DNA from: DASUPK01 sp963801055
GTDB lineage: Bacteria > Actinomycetota > Thermoleophilia > Solirubrobacterales > 70-9
Direction of reading: 5' to 3'
Length of the DNA: 64,000 bases
NCBI GenBank assembly: GCA_963801055.1
Contig: CAWDDE010000002.1
Span: forward strand, 15,265 to 79,264
In this document: one piece after another, positions 42,870 through 51,068 of the stretch
Numbering within the stretch: the stretch's first letter is position 1
Layout: each line of letters begins with the position of its first letter
Translations under genes and position numbers: made by a program
The notes under the pieces: model-generated
The model's database searches: none
The model's input: the letters and a program-made list of their open reading frames with translations, nothing else
Told to the model about the DNA's origin: nothing

Positions 42870-43292
42870 ATGCCGGATGTGACGATCAAGCGCGTCGAGG
42901 ACTTCGAGGCGATCTTCGGTGGTGGCTTTCGGCGCGCGAGGGCGGGCCTGGGCGTTACCTCGTTCGGCCTCTCCGTGATCGATCTGCCGCCGAATTTCAC
43001 GCACTATCCGGAGCACGACCAGACCCACGACGACCAAGAGGAGGTCTACACGCTCCTCTCTGGTCGGGTCACGCTGCGCGTGGGGGGTGTTGATCACGAG
43101 CTCGAGCCAGGTGTCTTCGCGCGGGTGGGAGCGGCCGAGAAGCGCAAGCTGGTCACGGGCGATGAGCCCGCTCGGGTCCTCGCCATGGGGGCGACCCCCG
43201 GGCGGATCTATCAGCCGCCCGAGTTCTCCGAAGAGGGGGCGACCCCGCCCCCGATGTCGAAGCTGAAGTCGAAAGACGCGACGCCTGCGTAA
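42870..43292 (+). CDS. Cupin-domain protein
   Basis: 140 residues. Cupin motif 1 appears as YPEHDQTHDDQEEVYTLLSG and motif 2 as PGVFARVGAAEKRKLVTGD, where the usual second His is lacking. A weak GAGAGGA ribosome-binding site precedes the ATG. Single-domain cupins bind sugars or metals; function not assignable. Its stop codon meets the stop of cofE on the other strand with no bases between. Confidence 0.75.
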   Translation: MPDVTIKRVEDFEAIFGGGFRRARAGLGVTSFGLSVIDLPPNFTHYPEHDQTHDDQEEVYTLLSGRVTLRVGGVDHELEPGVFARVGAAEKRKLVTGDEPARVLAMGATPGRIYQPPEFSEEGATPPPMSKLKSKDATPA

Positions 43293-44042
43293 CTAGCGGA
43301 AGAGGTCCTCCTCCGCGGGGCGCGGGAAAGCGCACGCCCCGGGGCCGTCGTCGGCCGTCACCAGATCGCCGAGACCCGAGACGATCGCTCCCGGTATGCC
43401 CGAGTCCTTGTCGCGCGTCAGGTCGGCGGCCGAAGCGAGCTCGTCGGCAAGCGCGATTTGCGTCGCCGAGAGCTCGCGGCCGTGCTCGTCCCGTCTGCCA
43501 CGCCAGTCGGCGAGTGGCGGAACGCCGGCGCAGCCGATTGCGACGTCTGCCTGGCCGACCCTCCAGGCCCGGCCGAAGCTGTCCGCGATCACAACAGCCG
43601 GGGCTGCCGCGGAGGCGTTGGCGATCTCCGCGCGAATTCGCCGGGCTGAGGCATCACCGTCCTCGGGCAGCAGCGATACGAGCCCTTCGCCGAGATTCGA
43701 GGAGTCGATTCCGGCGTTCGCGCATACCCAGCCGCCGCGGGTCTCGGTGATCAGGACCCCTCGAGCGGCGCGCACGATGCGACTGCTCTCCGAGAGGACC
43801 AGCTCGACCAGCGCCGGATCCTTGTCCACCTGGGCGGCCACCGTGCGGGCACGCTCACTCGGCTCCACCTCCGCCAGCCTCCGCACGCGTCCCTCGACCT
43901 TGGAGACGGCCTTCTGGGAGACGACCACGACCTCGTCCGCCGCGGGCGAAGCGGCCGAGGCGATCAGATTCCCTAGATCGTCTCCCTCGCGCAGCTCCGG
44001 GAAGCCGGTGAGCGGCCTGATCCGCAGCTCGCGCGCGGCCAA
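43293..44042 (-). CDS. cofE: Coenzyme F420-0:L-glutamate ligase
   Basis: 249 residues from TTG 44042, seven bases after cofC. It adds glutamates to F420-0 using GTP. Family motifs: ADEVVVVSQKAVSKVEGRV, RGVLITETRGGWVCANAGID, VIADSFGRAWRVGQADVAIG and the late GAIVSGLGDLV. The length is that of stand-alone CofE, without the nitroreductase domain found fused in mycobacterial FbiB, so the FMN-dependent reductase step must be encoded elsewhere. Last gene of the npdG-cofD-cofC-cofE run. Confidence 0.9.
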   Translation of the reverse strand: MAARELRIRPLTGFPELREGDDLGNLIASAASPAADEVVVVSQKAVSKVEGRVRRLAEVEPSERARTVAAQVDKDPALVELVLSESSRIVRAARGVLITETRGGWVCANAGIDSSNLGEGLVSLLPEDGDASARRIRAEIANASAAAPAVVIADSFGRAWRVGQADVAIGCAGVPPLADWRGRRDEHGRELSATQIALADELASAADLTRDKDSGIPGAIVSGLGDLVTADDGPGACAFPRPAEEDLFR

Positions 44043-44049
44043 GCGTGAG

Positions 44050-44739
44050 TCAGGCGGCCGCCTGCTCGGCGCGGTCGCCGAGCTGCCAGAGCACCGTGGC
44101 GGTCCGCGGTGCCGGCTGCGGATCGAGCAACAGCCGGTCGCGCAGCAGCGACATGTCCTCGGGCGTGTCGAGATCGATGGCCAGGGATTCGACTTGCTCG
44201 AGCGCGAAGCTCTGGCCGGTCGCTCGGGCCCTGCTCACGTGCCTGGCGCAGCTGTCCGGGCCGAAGGCGGGAAGGAAGAGATCTGGCGGGTTGAGCATCA
44301 GGGCGTTGGTGCCCGTGCCGTGGCGATCGGGGACGATCAGCGCGGTTCGGGGAGAGCGACCGAGGTGTGCGTCGAGCTCGTCCGTGTCGAGCGTGGGGCA
44401 GTCCACGGGCAGCATCGCCACGCGCTGCGCACCGTCCGCCATCGCCGCTCGCGCTCCCGCCGCGGCGGCCTCCGCGTGGCCCTCGTCGCCCTCCTGCACC
44501 AGCACCTTGTGCCCGAACCAGCGGGTCTGCCGTGCGACGGAGGGATCCGTGGTGACGACCAGGACGTCGTCGATGCAGCGGCTGCGGGGCAGCTTCACGA
44601 TCAGGTCGAGGAAGAGGGCCTCCGCGAGGCGGGTCCGGTCCCCCTCGGACAGCGTGCCGTTCAGCCGCAGATTGGCGGCTGAGAGTCCCTTCACCGGAAC
44701 GATCGCGGTCGTATGCAAGTTGTTGGAATCCGTTCCCAC
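44050..44739 (-). CDS. cofC: 2-phospho-L-lactate / PEP guanylyltransferase
   Basis: 229 residues (FbiD in mycobacteria). It transfers GMP to phospholactate or PEP to make the substrate of CofD. A nucleotidyltransferase start AIVPVKGLSAANLRL is followed by DDVLVVTTDPSVA, MLPVDCPTLD and LIVPDRHGTGTNALML, all typical. The GTG start has TAGCCT eight bases upstream, so it may have its own leaderless promoter inside the operon. 53 bases separate it from cofD. Confidence 0.9.
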   Translation of the reverse strand: MGTDSNNLHTTAIVPVKGLSAANLRLNGTLSEGDRTRLAEALFLDLIVKLPRSRCIDDVLVVTTDPSVARQTRWFGHKVLVQEGDEGHAEAAAAGARAAMADGAQRVAMLPVDCPTLDTDELDAHLGRSPRTALIVPDRHGTGTNALMLNPPDLFLPAFGPDSCARHVSRARATGQSFALEQVESLAIDLDTPEDMSLLRDRLLLDPQPAPRTATVLWQLGDRAEQAAA

Positions 44740-44792
44740 GGATGGTCAGGCTACCGGTTTGAGGCGCCGGTTCTACCCACAATGCGGCTTTT

Positions 44793-45737
44793 TTAGGCGG
44801 CCGTCGTGCGGAGCATGAAGGCGAACTCGAGAGTTCGCTGGGCGAGTTCGCGCCGTCCGTCCCGGCCGTCCATCAAGGTAGGGCAGCTCAGGATCCGGAC
44901 GGCCTCGGGGGGCTGATCGGGATCATCCGGGTCACAGACCATGCCGTCGATCAGGCCCTCGTAGAGCGACGCAACCCCGGCGGCGGTGGATGGGCGGCCA
45001 ACCGCCTGCATGAAGATCTCGGTGGGCCCCTTGACGACCTGCCCGGCCACGTAAGGACTCACGGCGACCACAGGGGCATCTGCGGCGGAGATCGCCTCGC
45101 GCAGCGCGCCGATCGAGACGATCGGGCCGATCGAGATCACGGGATTGGATGGCCCGATCACGATCGCCTCGGCGTCGGCGATCGCCGCCAGCACTTCGGG
45201 CGTCGGGATCGCATCGGCGATGCCCTCGAGCTCGATCCCCTGGACCCGGGCCTGTCCGTGCTCCGCAACCAGGTACTGCTGCAGCCCGCGCCAGCCCTCG
45301 GCGGTCCGGACGCGGGTGCGGACCCGCTCCTCGCACATCGGCAACACGGCCGCGCGCACCCCGAGAGCGCGCGCGATCTGCGCCTGAGCGTCGGTGCGGC
45401 GCCCACCCTCGGCGACGAAGATCCGCCGGTACAGGCAGGTGGCGAGATCCCGGTCGGAGAGCCGGAACCAAGCGGGCGCGCCGAGCCTGACCAGGCGGTC
45501 GAAGACCGTGAACGAGTCGCCCTTGAGGCCCCAGCCGCGCTCCTCGTCGATCTCGCCGCTGAGCCAGTAGGTGATCAAATCCGGGTCTGGGGAGACGTCG
45601 ACCCCGGTGATCTCGATGTCGTCCCCGGTATTGGCGATCACGGAGAGGCGGTCGCCCAACACGTCCTGCATGCCGGCCGCCAGCTTCGCCCCGCCGCTTC
45701 CGCCGGCGAGGATGACGCAGCGCTCGATCTCACTCAC
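44793..45737 (-). CDS. cofD: 2-phospho-L-lactate (or enolpyruvyl) transferase
   Basis: 314 residues (FbiA). It joins the activated lactyl or enolpyruvyl unit to the deazaflavin Fo. Motifs are ILAGGSGGAKLAAGM at the start, VIANTGDDIEITGVDVSPD, RLSDRDLATCLYR, and AIVIGPSNPVISIGPI. The GTG start overlaps the npdG stop as GTGA. The N-terminus is unambiguous although the frame is open far upstream. Confidence 0.92.
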   Translation of the reverse strand: MSEIERCVILAGGSGGAKLAAGMQDVLGDRLSVIANTGDDIEITGVDVSPDPDLITYWLSGEIDEERGWGLKGDSFTVFDRLVRLGAPAWFRLSDRDLATCLYRRIFVAEGGRRTDAQAQIARALGVRAAVLPMCEERVRTRVRTAEGWRGLQQYLVAEHGQARVQGIELEGIADAIPTPEVLAAIADAEAIVIGPSNPVISIGPIVSIGALREAISAADAPVVAVSPYVAGQVVKGPTEIFMQAVGRPSTAAGVASLYEGLIDGMVCDPDDPDQPPEAVRILSCPTLMDGRDGRRELAQRTLEFAFMLRTTAA

Positions 45738-46417
45738 GCCCAGTGATCTCCGTCGGGGAGATCCATGATCTTGATGCCGGCGTGCGCCTTGTAGCGGACG
45801 TTGATCGAGATCAGCATCGGCGTCAGGGTCTCGATGATTCGGGCCATCTCCAGCGCTCCGGCGTTGACCGCGCGGAGGCCGTCGATCTGCTCGATCAGCC
45901 TCGCTACGCGCGCCTTGTCCGCTTTCTTGTCGCCGCAGATCAGGACGTCCTCGTCGAGCTGATCGTCCGCGGAGAGCTTCGGGGCGCTCACGGTGTGCAG
46001 AGCGGAGACCACGGCCACTCCATCGGGCACCATCTCCTCCGCCTGCTGGGCCGCCGACCCCTGCCAGACCCCGAGGGTCCTGGTGGCTCGCCCGCTGACC
46101 GCCGCGGCGGTCGGCACCGTGCAGTCGACCAGGAGCTGGCCGGGGGAGAGCACCTCCTTGAGGTTCGTCAAGGTCTCCGACTGCGCGCGGAACGGCACCG
46201 TGAGGAAGACGACCGGCCCTCGGGTCGCCGCATCGGCGTTGGCGAGTCCCTCGACCTCGGCGCCGTCGATCTCGCCTCGCACGCGGTCGGCCGCCTCCTC
46301 CGCTCGTGCGGCCACTCGGGAGCCGATTACGACCGCCTGTCCTGCACGCGCCCAGCGCAGGGCGAGGCCGTGGCCCAGGTACCCGGTGCCGCCGATGATC
46401 GGAATTGGCTCTGCCAC
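45734..46417 (-). CDS. npdG: F420-dependent NADP+ oxidoreductase
   Basis: 227 residues. It exchanges hydride between F420 and NADP. The NADP-binding start PIIGGTGYLGHGLALRWARAG followed by VIGSRVAARAEEAADRV, with Ser-Arg for the 2'-phosphate, and the C-terminal NVRYKAHAGIKIMDLP are typical. First gene of the F420 operon, with TAGCTT eight bases before its GTG and a GTGA overlap with cofD. Gives the cell a link between NADPH and F420H2 pools. Confidence 0.9.
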   Translation of the reverse strand: MAEPIPIIGGTGYLGHGLALRWARAGQAVVIGSRVAARAEEAADRVRGEIDGAEVEGLANADAATRGPVVFLTVPFRAQSETLTNLKEVLSPGQLLVDCTVPTAAAVSGRATRTLGVWQGSAAQQAEEMVPDGVAVVSALHTVSAPKLSADDQLDEDVLICGDKKADKARVARLIEQIDGLRAVNAGALEMARIIETLTPMLISINVRYKAHAGIKIMDLPDGDHWA

Positions 46418-46460
46418 CGGCGAGCAAGCTACACGGCGCCCGGACTAGGCTGCCGCCCCA

Positions 46461-47198
46461 GTGAGGCTCGAGGGAAGAAAGGCGCTGGTCACCGGCGGCG
46501 CCGGCGGCATCGGCGCCGCGATCGCGCGGCGCCTCTCGGCCGAGGGCGCCGAGGTGACGGTCGGAGACCTCAACCTCGAGGGCGCGACCGAGGTGGCCGG
46601 CGAGATCTCGGGGCTGCCGATCCAGCTCGACGTAACCGATCTCGGCTCCGCCGAGGCCGCCGTTGAGAGCGCCGGGGTGCCGATCGACGTCCTGGTCAAC
46701 AACGCCGGCACTGACGAGTTCGGCTTCTTCTCGCAGACCACACCGGAGCAGTGGCAGAAGGTGATCGCGGTGAACCTGAACGGGGTGCTGAATTGCACCT
46801 TCGCGGCGCTGCCCGGTATGCAGGAGGCCGGCTACGGGCGGATCGTGAACATCGCCTCGGAGGCGGGCCGGGTGGGATCGAAGGGCTCGGCGGTGTACTC
46901 GGCGGCCAAGGGGGGCGTGATCGCCTTCACCAAGGTGATGGCACGCGAGGGCGCTCGCTTCGGCATCACCGCGAACGCGATCGCGCCGGGCCCGATCGAG
47001 ACCCCGCTGCTGATGCGGGCGAAGGAGCTCGGCGAGATCGGCGAGAAGATCGTGGAGACGATGAAGGCGGGGACACAGCTACAACGCCTGGGCCAGCCGG
47101 AAGAAGTCGCCGCCGCGGTCGCCTTCCTTGCCTCGGACGACGCCTCCTACGTCACCGGCGAGACGCTCGGCGTCTCGGGTGGCCTGGGGATGGTCTAG
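46461..47198 (+). CDS. Short-chain dehydrogenase/reductase, FabG-like
   Basis: 245 residues from GTG 46461 with TAGGCT nine bases upstream, divergent from npdG. Motifs: VTGGAGGIGAAIA, VLVNNAGTDEFG, S-Y-K set in NIASEAGRVGSKGSAVYSAAKG, and NAIAPGPIETPLL. It is NAD(P)-dependent; the nearest types act on 3-hydroxyacyl-CoA or on 2-hydroxy acids. It is followed by an FlK-like thioesterase in the same direction, suggesting an acyl-CoA substrate. Confidence 0.87.
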   Translation: MRLEGRKALVTGGAGGIGAAIARRLSAEGAEVTVGDLNLEGATEVAGEISGLPIQLDVTDLGSAEAAVESAGVPIDVLVNNAGTDEFGFFSQTTPEQWQKVIAVNLNGVLNCTFAALPGMQEAGYGRIVNIASEAGRVGSKGSAVYSAAKGGVIAFTKVMAREGARFGITANAIAPGPIETPLLMRAKELGEIGEKIVETMKAGTQLQRLGQPEEVAAAVAFLASDDASYVTGETLGVSGGLGMV

Positions 47199-47241
47199 TG
47201 ATTCGCGTAGCCCCCGAAAGCGAAGCTGAGGAGGCGAAGCG

Positions 47242-47616
47242 TTGACGTTGGAGCCCGGGATAGAGCGCACCGACGAGTTTGTGGTTGAGGACCGCCTGCT
47301 CACCGACGTCGGCGGCACGATCGGAGCAAGCGTGCTCTCGACGCCCGGGATGATCGCGATGATCGAGCGGAACGCCGCGATCCTCGCCCTCGAGCACCTC
47401 GAGGAGGGCAAGGCGACGGTCGGCTTCGAGATCTGCGTCAAGCACGTCGCCGCCGCGGCCGAGGGCCAGACCTGCACGGCGCACGCGCAGCTGCGCGAGG
47501 TCGTCGACGGACGCAAGCTGCGCTTCGAGGTCGAGGTCAAGGAAGGCGACCGAACGGTCGGCGTCGGTACCCACGAGCGCCGCGTGATCGAGATCGGGTC
47601 CGTGACCGGGTCATAG
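47242..47616 (+). CDS. FlK-like hot-dog thioesterase
   Basis: 124 residues from a TTG. T34, E42 and H68 (VLSTPGMIAMIERNA and CVKHVAAAAEGQ) have the same spacing as the catalytic Thr42, Glu50 and His76 of fluoroacetyl-CoA thioesterase FlK of Streptomyces cattleya. Most relatives of FlK are unstudied, and fluoroacetate metabolism is not implied. A general housekeeping thioesterase for small acyl-CoA esters is the more likely role. It follows the SDR gene after 43 bases and ends at a hairpin. Confidence 0.78.
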   Translation: MTLEPGIERTDEFVVEDRLLTDVGGTIGASVLSTPGMIAMIERNAAILALEHLEEGKATVGFEICVKHVAAAAEGQTCTAHAQLREVVDGRKLRFEVEVKEGDRTVGVGTHERRVIEIGSVTGS

Positions 47617-47625
47617 GGGCGGGTT

Positions 47626-47660
47626 GGCGAGCTCTTGCCGCATAGCGGCGAGAACTCGCC
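47626..47660. terminator. Hairpin between convergent thioesterase and ACT-domain genes
   Basis: GGCGAG (47626-47631) pairs with CTCGCC (47655-47660), and inside CTTGCCGC pairs with GCGGCGAG with one G-T pair, loop ATA. No T-run. Position between two stops supports a bidirectional terminator. Confidence 0.5.
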
Positions 47661-47677
47661 ATGTCCCACCCTCGTGC

Positions 47678-48046
47678 CTACACGGCCGCCTGCGCCTTGT
47701 CGAGATCGTCGACGCCGAACACGAGCCTGACCCCACCGAAGGTGGTGTAGGCAAACTCGATGTTGACGTCGGCATCGCCGAGCTTGCGGGCCACCTCCGC
47801 CATCGTGCCGGGACGGTCCTCGACTTCGACCACGAGCACATCGCGGTCGCCGCTCACCTCGATCCCAGCCCCCTGGAGCGCCTCCCGCGTCGCCTCCGGC
47901 TCCTCCACCAGGATGTGGATCTCGCCCTTGCCCCCGGATGTGGTCGCGCACATGCCCTCGATATTGATGTTCGCGCCGCCGGTCGCCTCGCCGAGGTCGG
48001 CCAGGCTGCCCGGCTTGTCGTCGAGCACCACGCTCAGATCCTTCAT
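47678..48046 (-). CDS. Tandem ACT-domain protein
   Basis: 122 residues from ATG 48046 with an excellent GGAGGTGA ribosome-binding site five bases before it. Two ACT repeats: LSVVLDDKPGSLADLGEATG and VLVVEVEDRPGTMAEVARKLG, each with the ligand-binding Gly loop. Such free-standing pairs bind amino acids and may regulate enzymes. No enzyme domain attached and no amino-acid operon adjacent. Confidence 0.85.
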   Translation of the reverse strand: MKDLSVVLDDKPGSLADLGEATGGANINIEGMCATTSGGKGEIHILVEEPEATREALQGAGIEVSGDRDVLVVEVEDRPGTMAEVARKLGDADVNIEFAYTTFGGVRLVFGVDDLDKAQAAV

Positions 48047-48139
48047 CGCTTCACCTCCTCCCCTGCGCACCGTCTGGCATACCGCTCGGCTCACTGCGTG
48101 TCAATGGCCGCCCGCAGGCATCCGGCTAGGCTCAAGCTG

Positions 48140-49060
48140 ATGGCCGATCAGCTGCCTAAAGTCGTCCGGATCCGGGAGGTCGGCCCTCGCGACGGGTTCC
48201 AGAACGAGCCCGAGGTGATCCCGACCGAGGAGAAGCTGCGCCTGATCGGCTTGCTGGCCGGCGCCGGCCTGAGCCGGATCGAGCTCACCTCGTTCGTCCG
48301 CCCGGACGTCGTTCCCCAGCTAGCCGACGCCGCCGAGGTGCTGACGCGGTTCGAGCCTCGGGAGGACGTCGCGTATTCGGTGCTGATCCCGAACCGGAAG
48401 GGCCTCGAGAAGGCGATCGAGTTCCGCGACCGCTTCCAGGAAGCGAACTTCTTCCTCTCGGCCTCCGAGACCCACAACCGCAAGAACGTCAATCGCTCGA
48501 TCGACGAGTCGCTTGCCGACCTGGAGGGCACGATCGCCGCCGCCCGGGATGTTGGGCTGCGCTGCGAGGGCGTGATCTCGACGAGCTTCGGCTGCCCATA
48601 CGAGGGCGAGGTTCCGGCCGAGCGCGTCTTCGAGATCGCCGAGCGGCTCGTGAGCTTTGGCTGCGAGGAGATCGCCTTTGGGGACACGACCGGGATGGCC
48701 AACCCTCGCCAGGTGGGCGAGTTCTTCGCGGCCGCCCGAGTGCGTCTCCCGGATCCCGAGCTCACCGCGCACTTCCACAACACTCGTGGGCAGGGCCTGG
48801 CGAACGTGCTGGCGGCGCTCGAGCAGGGCATCGACTCGTTCGAGAGCTCCTTCGGCGAGCTCGGGGGCTGCCCGGTGCCACCTGGGTCGACCGGGAACAT
48901 CTCCACCGAGGATCTGGTGTCGATGATGGAGGAGATGGGGGTTGCAACCGGGGTCGACCTGTCGAAGCTGATCGCCGCCTCGTCCGAGGCCCAGAAGGTG
49001 CTCGGCCGCCCACTCGGCGCGCATCTTCTCACCTCAGGGCCGATCGACTGGCACAGATAG
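48140..49060 (+). CDS. Hydroxymethylglutaryl-CoA lyase
   Basis: 306 residues. A TIM-barrel of the HMGL-like family: VRIREVGPRDGFQNE (metal Asp), CEGVISTSFGCPYEGEV, AFGDTTGMANP, LTAHFHNTRGQGLANV (metal His) and the Cys-containing loop GGCPVPPGSTGNISTEDL. It splits HMG-CoA to acetoacetate and acetyl-CoA, the last step of leucine breakdown. TAGGCT seven bases before the ATG suggests a leaderless mRNA. Acetoacetyl-CoA synthetase and 3-hydroxyacyl-CoA dehydrogenase genes within 10 kb would use its product. Confidence 0.88.
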   Translation: MADQLPKVVRIREVGPRDGFQNEPEVIPTEEKLRLIGLLAGAGLSRIELTSFVRPDVVPQLADAAEVLTRFEPREDVAYSVLIPNRKGLEKAIEFRDRFQEANFFLSASETHNRKNVNRSIDESLADLEGTIAAARDVGLRCEGVISTSFGCPYEGEVPAERVFEIAERLVSFGCEEIAFGDTTGMANPRQVGEFFAAARVRLPDPELTAHFHNTRGQGLANVLAALEQGIDSFESSFGELGGCPVPPGSTGNISTEDLVSMMEEMGVATGVDLSKLIAASSEAQKVLGRPLGAHLLTSGPIDWHR

Positions 49061-49069
49061 GCTGCGGAC

Positions 49070-49450
49070 ATGAAGAGCGATCGGTTTCGCGCAGCGGCGG
49101 AATCCAAGGACTTCTCGGCGATCGACGAGCTCTTCGCCGAGGGCGTCGCCTTTCGCAGCCCGGTCGTCTTCAAGCCCTATGAAGGGCGCGATGCCGTGGC
49201 GATGCTGCTCGGGGCCGTCGTCCAGGTCTTCGAGGACTTCCGGTACACGGATCAGGTGGAGACGGGCGATGCGGCCGCCCTGGCGTTCAGCGCCAGGGTC
49301 GGCGACCGCGAGCTCGACGGGATCGACTTCCTCCATTTCGACTCCGACGGCCGCGTCAACGAGATGGCGGTCTACGTCCGCCCGATGAGCGGGGTCACCG
49401 CACTCGCCGAGGCGATGAAGCGGAAGCTCGAGGAGGTCGGGGCCGCTTAG
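49070..49450 (+). CDS. SnoaL/NTF2-like protein
   Basis: 126 residues. FAEGVAFRSPVVFKPYEGRDAV and the following VFEDFRY / VGDRELDGIDFLHFDSDG are of the SnoaL-like fold. TAGGCT ends six bases before the ATG and overlaps the HMG-CoA lyase stop, so promoter and stop codon share bases. Function unknown; no catalytic Asp-His pair can be fixed. It converges with the broken sulfatase, sharing three bases at the stops. Confidence 0.75.
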   Translation: MKSDRFRAAAESKDFSAIDELFAEGVAFRSPVVFKPYEGRDAVAMLLGAVVQVFEDFRYTDQVETGDAAALAFSARVGDRELDGIDFLHFDSDGRVNEMAVYVRPMSGVTALAEAMKRKLEEVGAA

Positions 49451-50949
49451 CGACAGGTGACGCCCGCGCAGACCTTGAGCTGGTCAAGGCGGGCGCGGAG
49501 CTGATCGGCGAGCGCGATGTTGTCCGGTGAGGGCTCCGCCGGTCCGGGCCGGTCGTAGAGCAGGTTCTCGAGCTCGTATGGGTCGTCGTCCAGGTTGTAG
49601 AGCTCCTCGTCGCCGTTGTCCCACGCGGTGTACTTCCACGGGCCGCGGCGCATCCCATAAAGCGCCGATGTCGCTTTCAAAGAGGAGATCGCGGTTCGGT
49701 GAGCTCGTCGGATCGCGAATCAGCGGCAGCAGCGAGATCCCGTCCATCACGCGCAGAGGCTGGGCCCTGGTAATGCCGACGATGGTGGGCGCGAGGTCGA
49801 TGTTCGAGACGAACTGATCGCGCGTGGCGTTCTCCGGCACGTTGGGCCCGCGGATGATCAGCGGCACCCGCTCACCCTCCTCATAGAGGAAGTTCTTGAA
49901 CGGGATGCGGTGGGCACCCATCTCGAGGCCGTTGTCCGAGGTGAAGATGAAGAAGGTCTTCCGCTTGTCGCCGAACTTCCTTACGAGCCCAACGATCCGC
50001 TTCACCTCGTCGTCAACGGAGAGCAGGCTCTCGAGTCGGCCGCGATAGCGGCGGTCGACGTCGGCGAGCTGCTCATCGCTCAGCCGCGGAATGTCTCGGA
50101 TCTGCTTTGGCTTGTCGGAGACGTCCGCCTCGTCGAAGTTCGGGGACCGGGGCGACGGCGATGTCGCCGAAGCTGCCCGAGGTACTGCGGGGCGGGCTCG
50201 GGATCGCGGGTCGACCACGTGGGCAGCGCTCGCTCGCCATGCGGGTTGTTCGGGTTGTAGTAGAGGAAGAACGGCTTCGGGCTGGGAGTCCACGCCTTGA
50301 GCAGCTCATTGACCTTGGCGTCGAGGATGTAATCGATGTAGTTCCGCCGCTTACGCGGGTAGTAGCGGAGCTTGCCGTTCTCGTTGAGGTTGAACGCGTA
50401 ACGCTTCTGCTCCGTTCCCCCGGTGAGGGCGAACCACTGTCTCCAGCCCGGGGGGATCTCACGCCGGTTCACGACGCCATATCCGTTCAGGTACTTGCCG
50501 ACCATCGCCGTCCGGTACTTGGCGTTGTTCAGCCAAACCGCGAGGGTGTTGCTGTTGTCCAGCACGCCGTACTGGTCATCTGTCACCACCCCGTGGTTGT
50601 GGGCGTATTGCCCGGTCAGGAAAGTCGCCCGGGAGGGGCAGCAGAGCGGCAAGGAGACGTAGCTGTTGCGGAACGTCGTGCCCCGGGCGCCCAGCAGGCT
50701 CAGTGTGTTGCGCATCACGAACAGGTCGGTGAGGTTCATGTCGTCCGCGTCGATCACGATCACGTTGGGTCGCTTCTGCTTCGCGTTCTGACGACGCTGC
50801 TGGGCGACCTTCTCCCTGTGCGCCTGGCAGGCCTTGTCGCAACCGCTTGCCGCGTTCGCTGGCGGCGCCGCCCAGGCGGCGACCGCCGTGCATAGCACAG
50901 CGAGCGACAGCCCTGCCTGATGTGCTCTCCCGGCGCGCATTCCGAACAA
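49447..50949 (-). pseudogene. Secreted sulfatase interrupted by two frame changes
   Basis: The N-terminal frame (50949 down to about 50145) has a signal peptide, VIVIDADDMN (metal Asp pair) and LCCPSRATFLTG (CxPSR, formylglycine at C103). The middle (about 50145-49690) is in another frame (NFDEADVSDKPKQIRDIP, IFTSDNGLEMGAHR). The C-terminal part is again in the first frame (YGMRRGPWKYTAWDNGDEEL, ending CAGVTCR). One missing C in the G run at 50142-50145 and one extra base near 49690-49670 would restore about 500 residues. It is a paralogue of the intact sulfatase at 62003. Either decayed or misassembled. Confidence 0.82.
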
Positions 50950-51068
50950 GAACCCGCAACACCTTAGGTGGTTGCGCTTGGGCCGTCCCGCGTATGCTCC
51001 CCGCCGCCAACTTCAACAGACGGGTCGCGCTGTCTGCGCGCCCCCGCAGAAAGGGAGAGCAAACGGAT

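Noticed and set aside
44770..44800. T-run TTTTTT near 44790 as a terminator
   Set aside because: The GC stretches on either side are direct repeats, not inverted, so no hairpin forms before the T-run.
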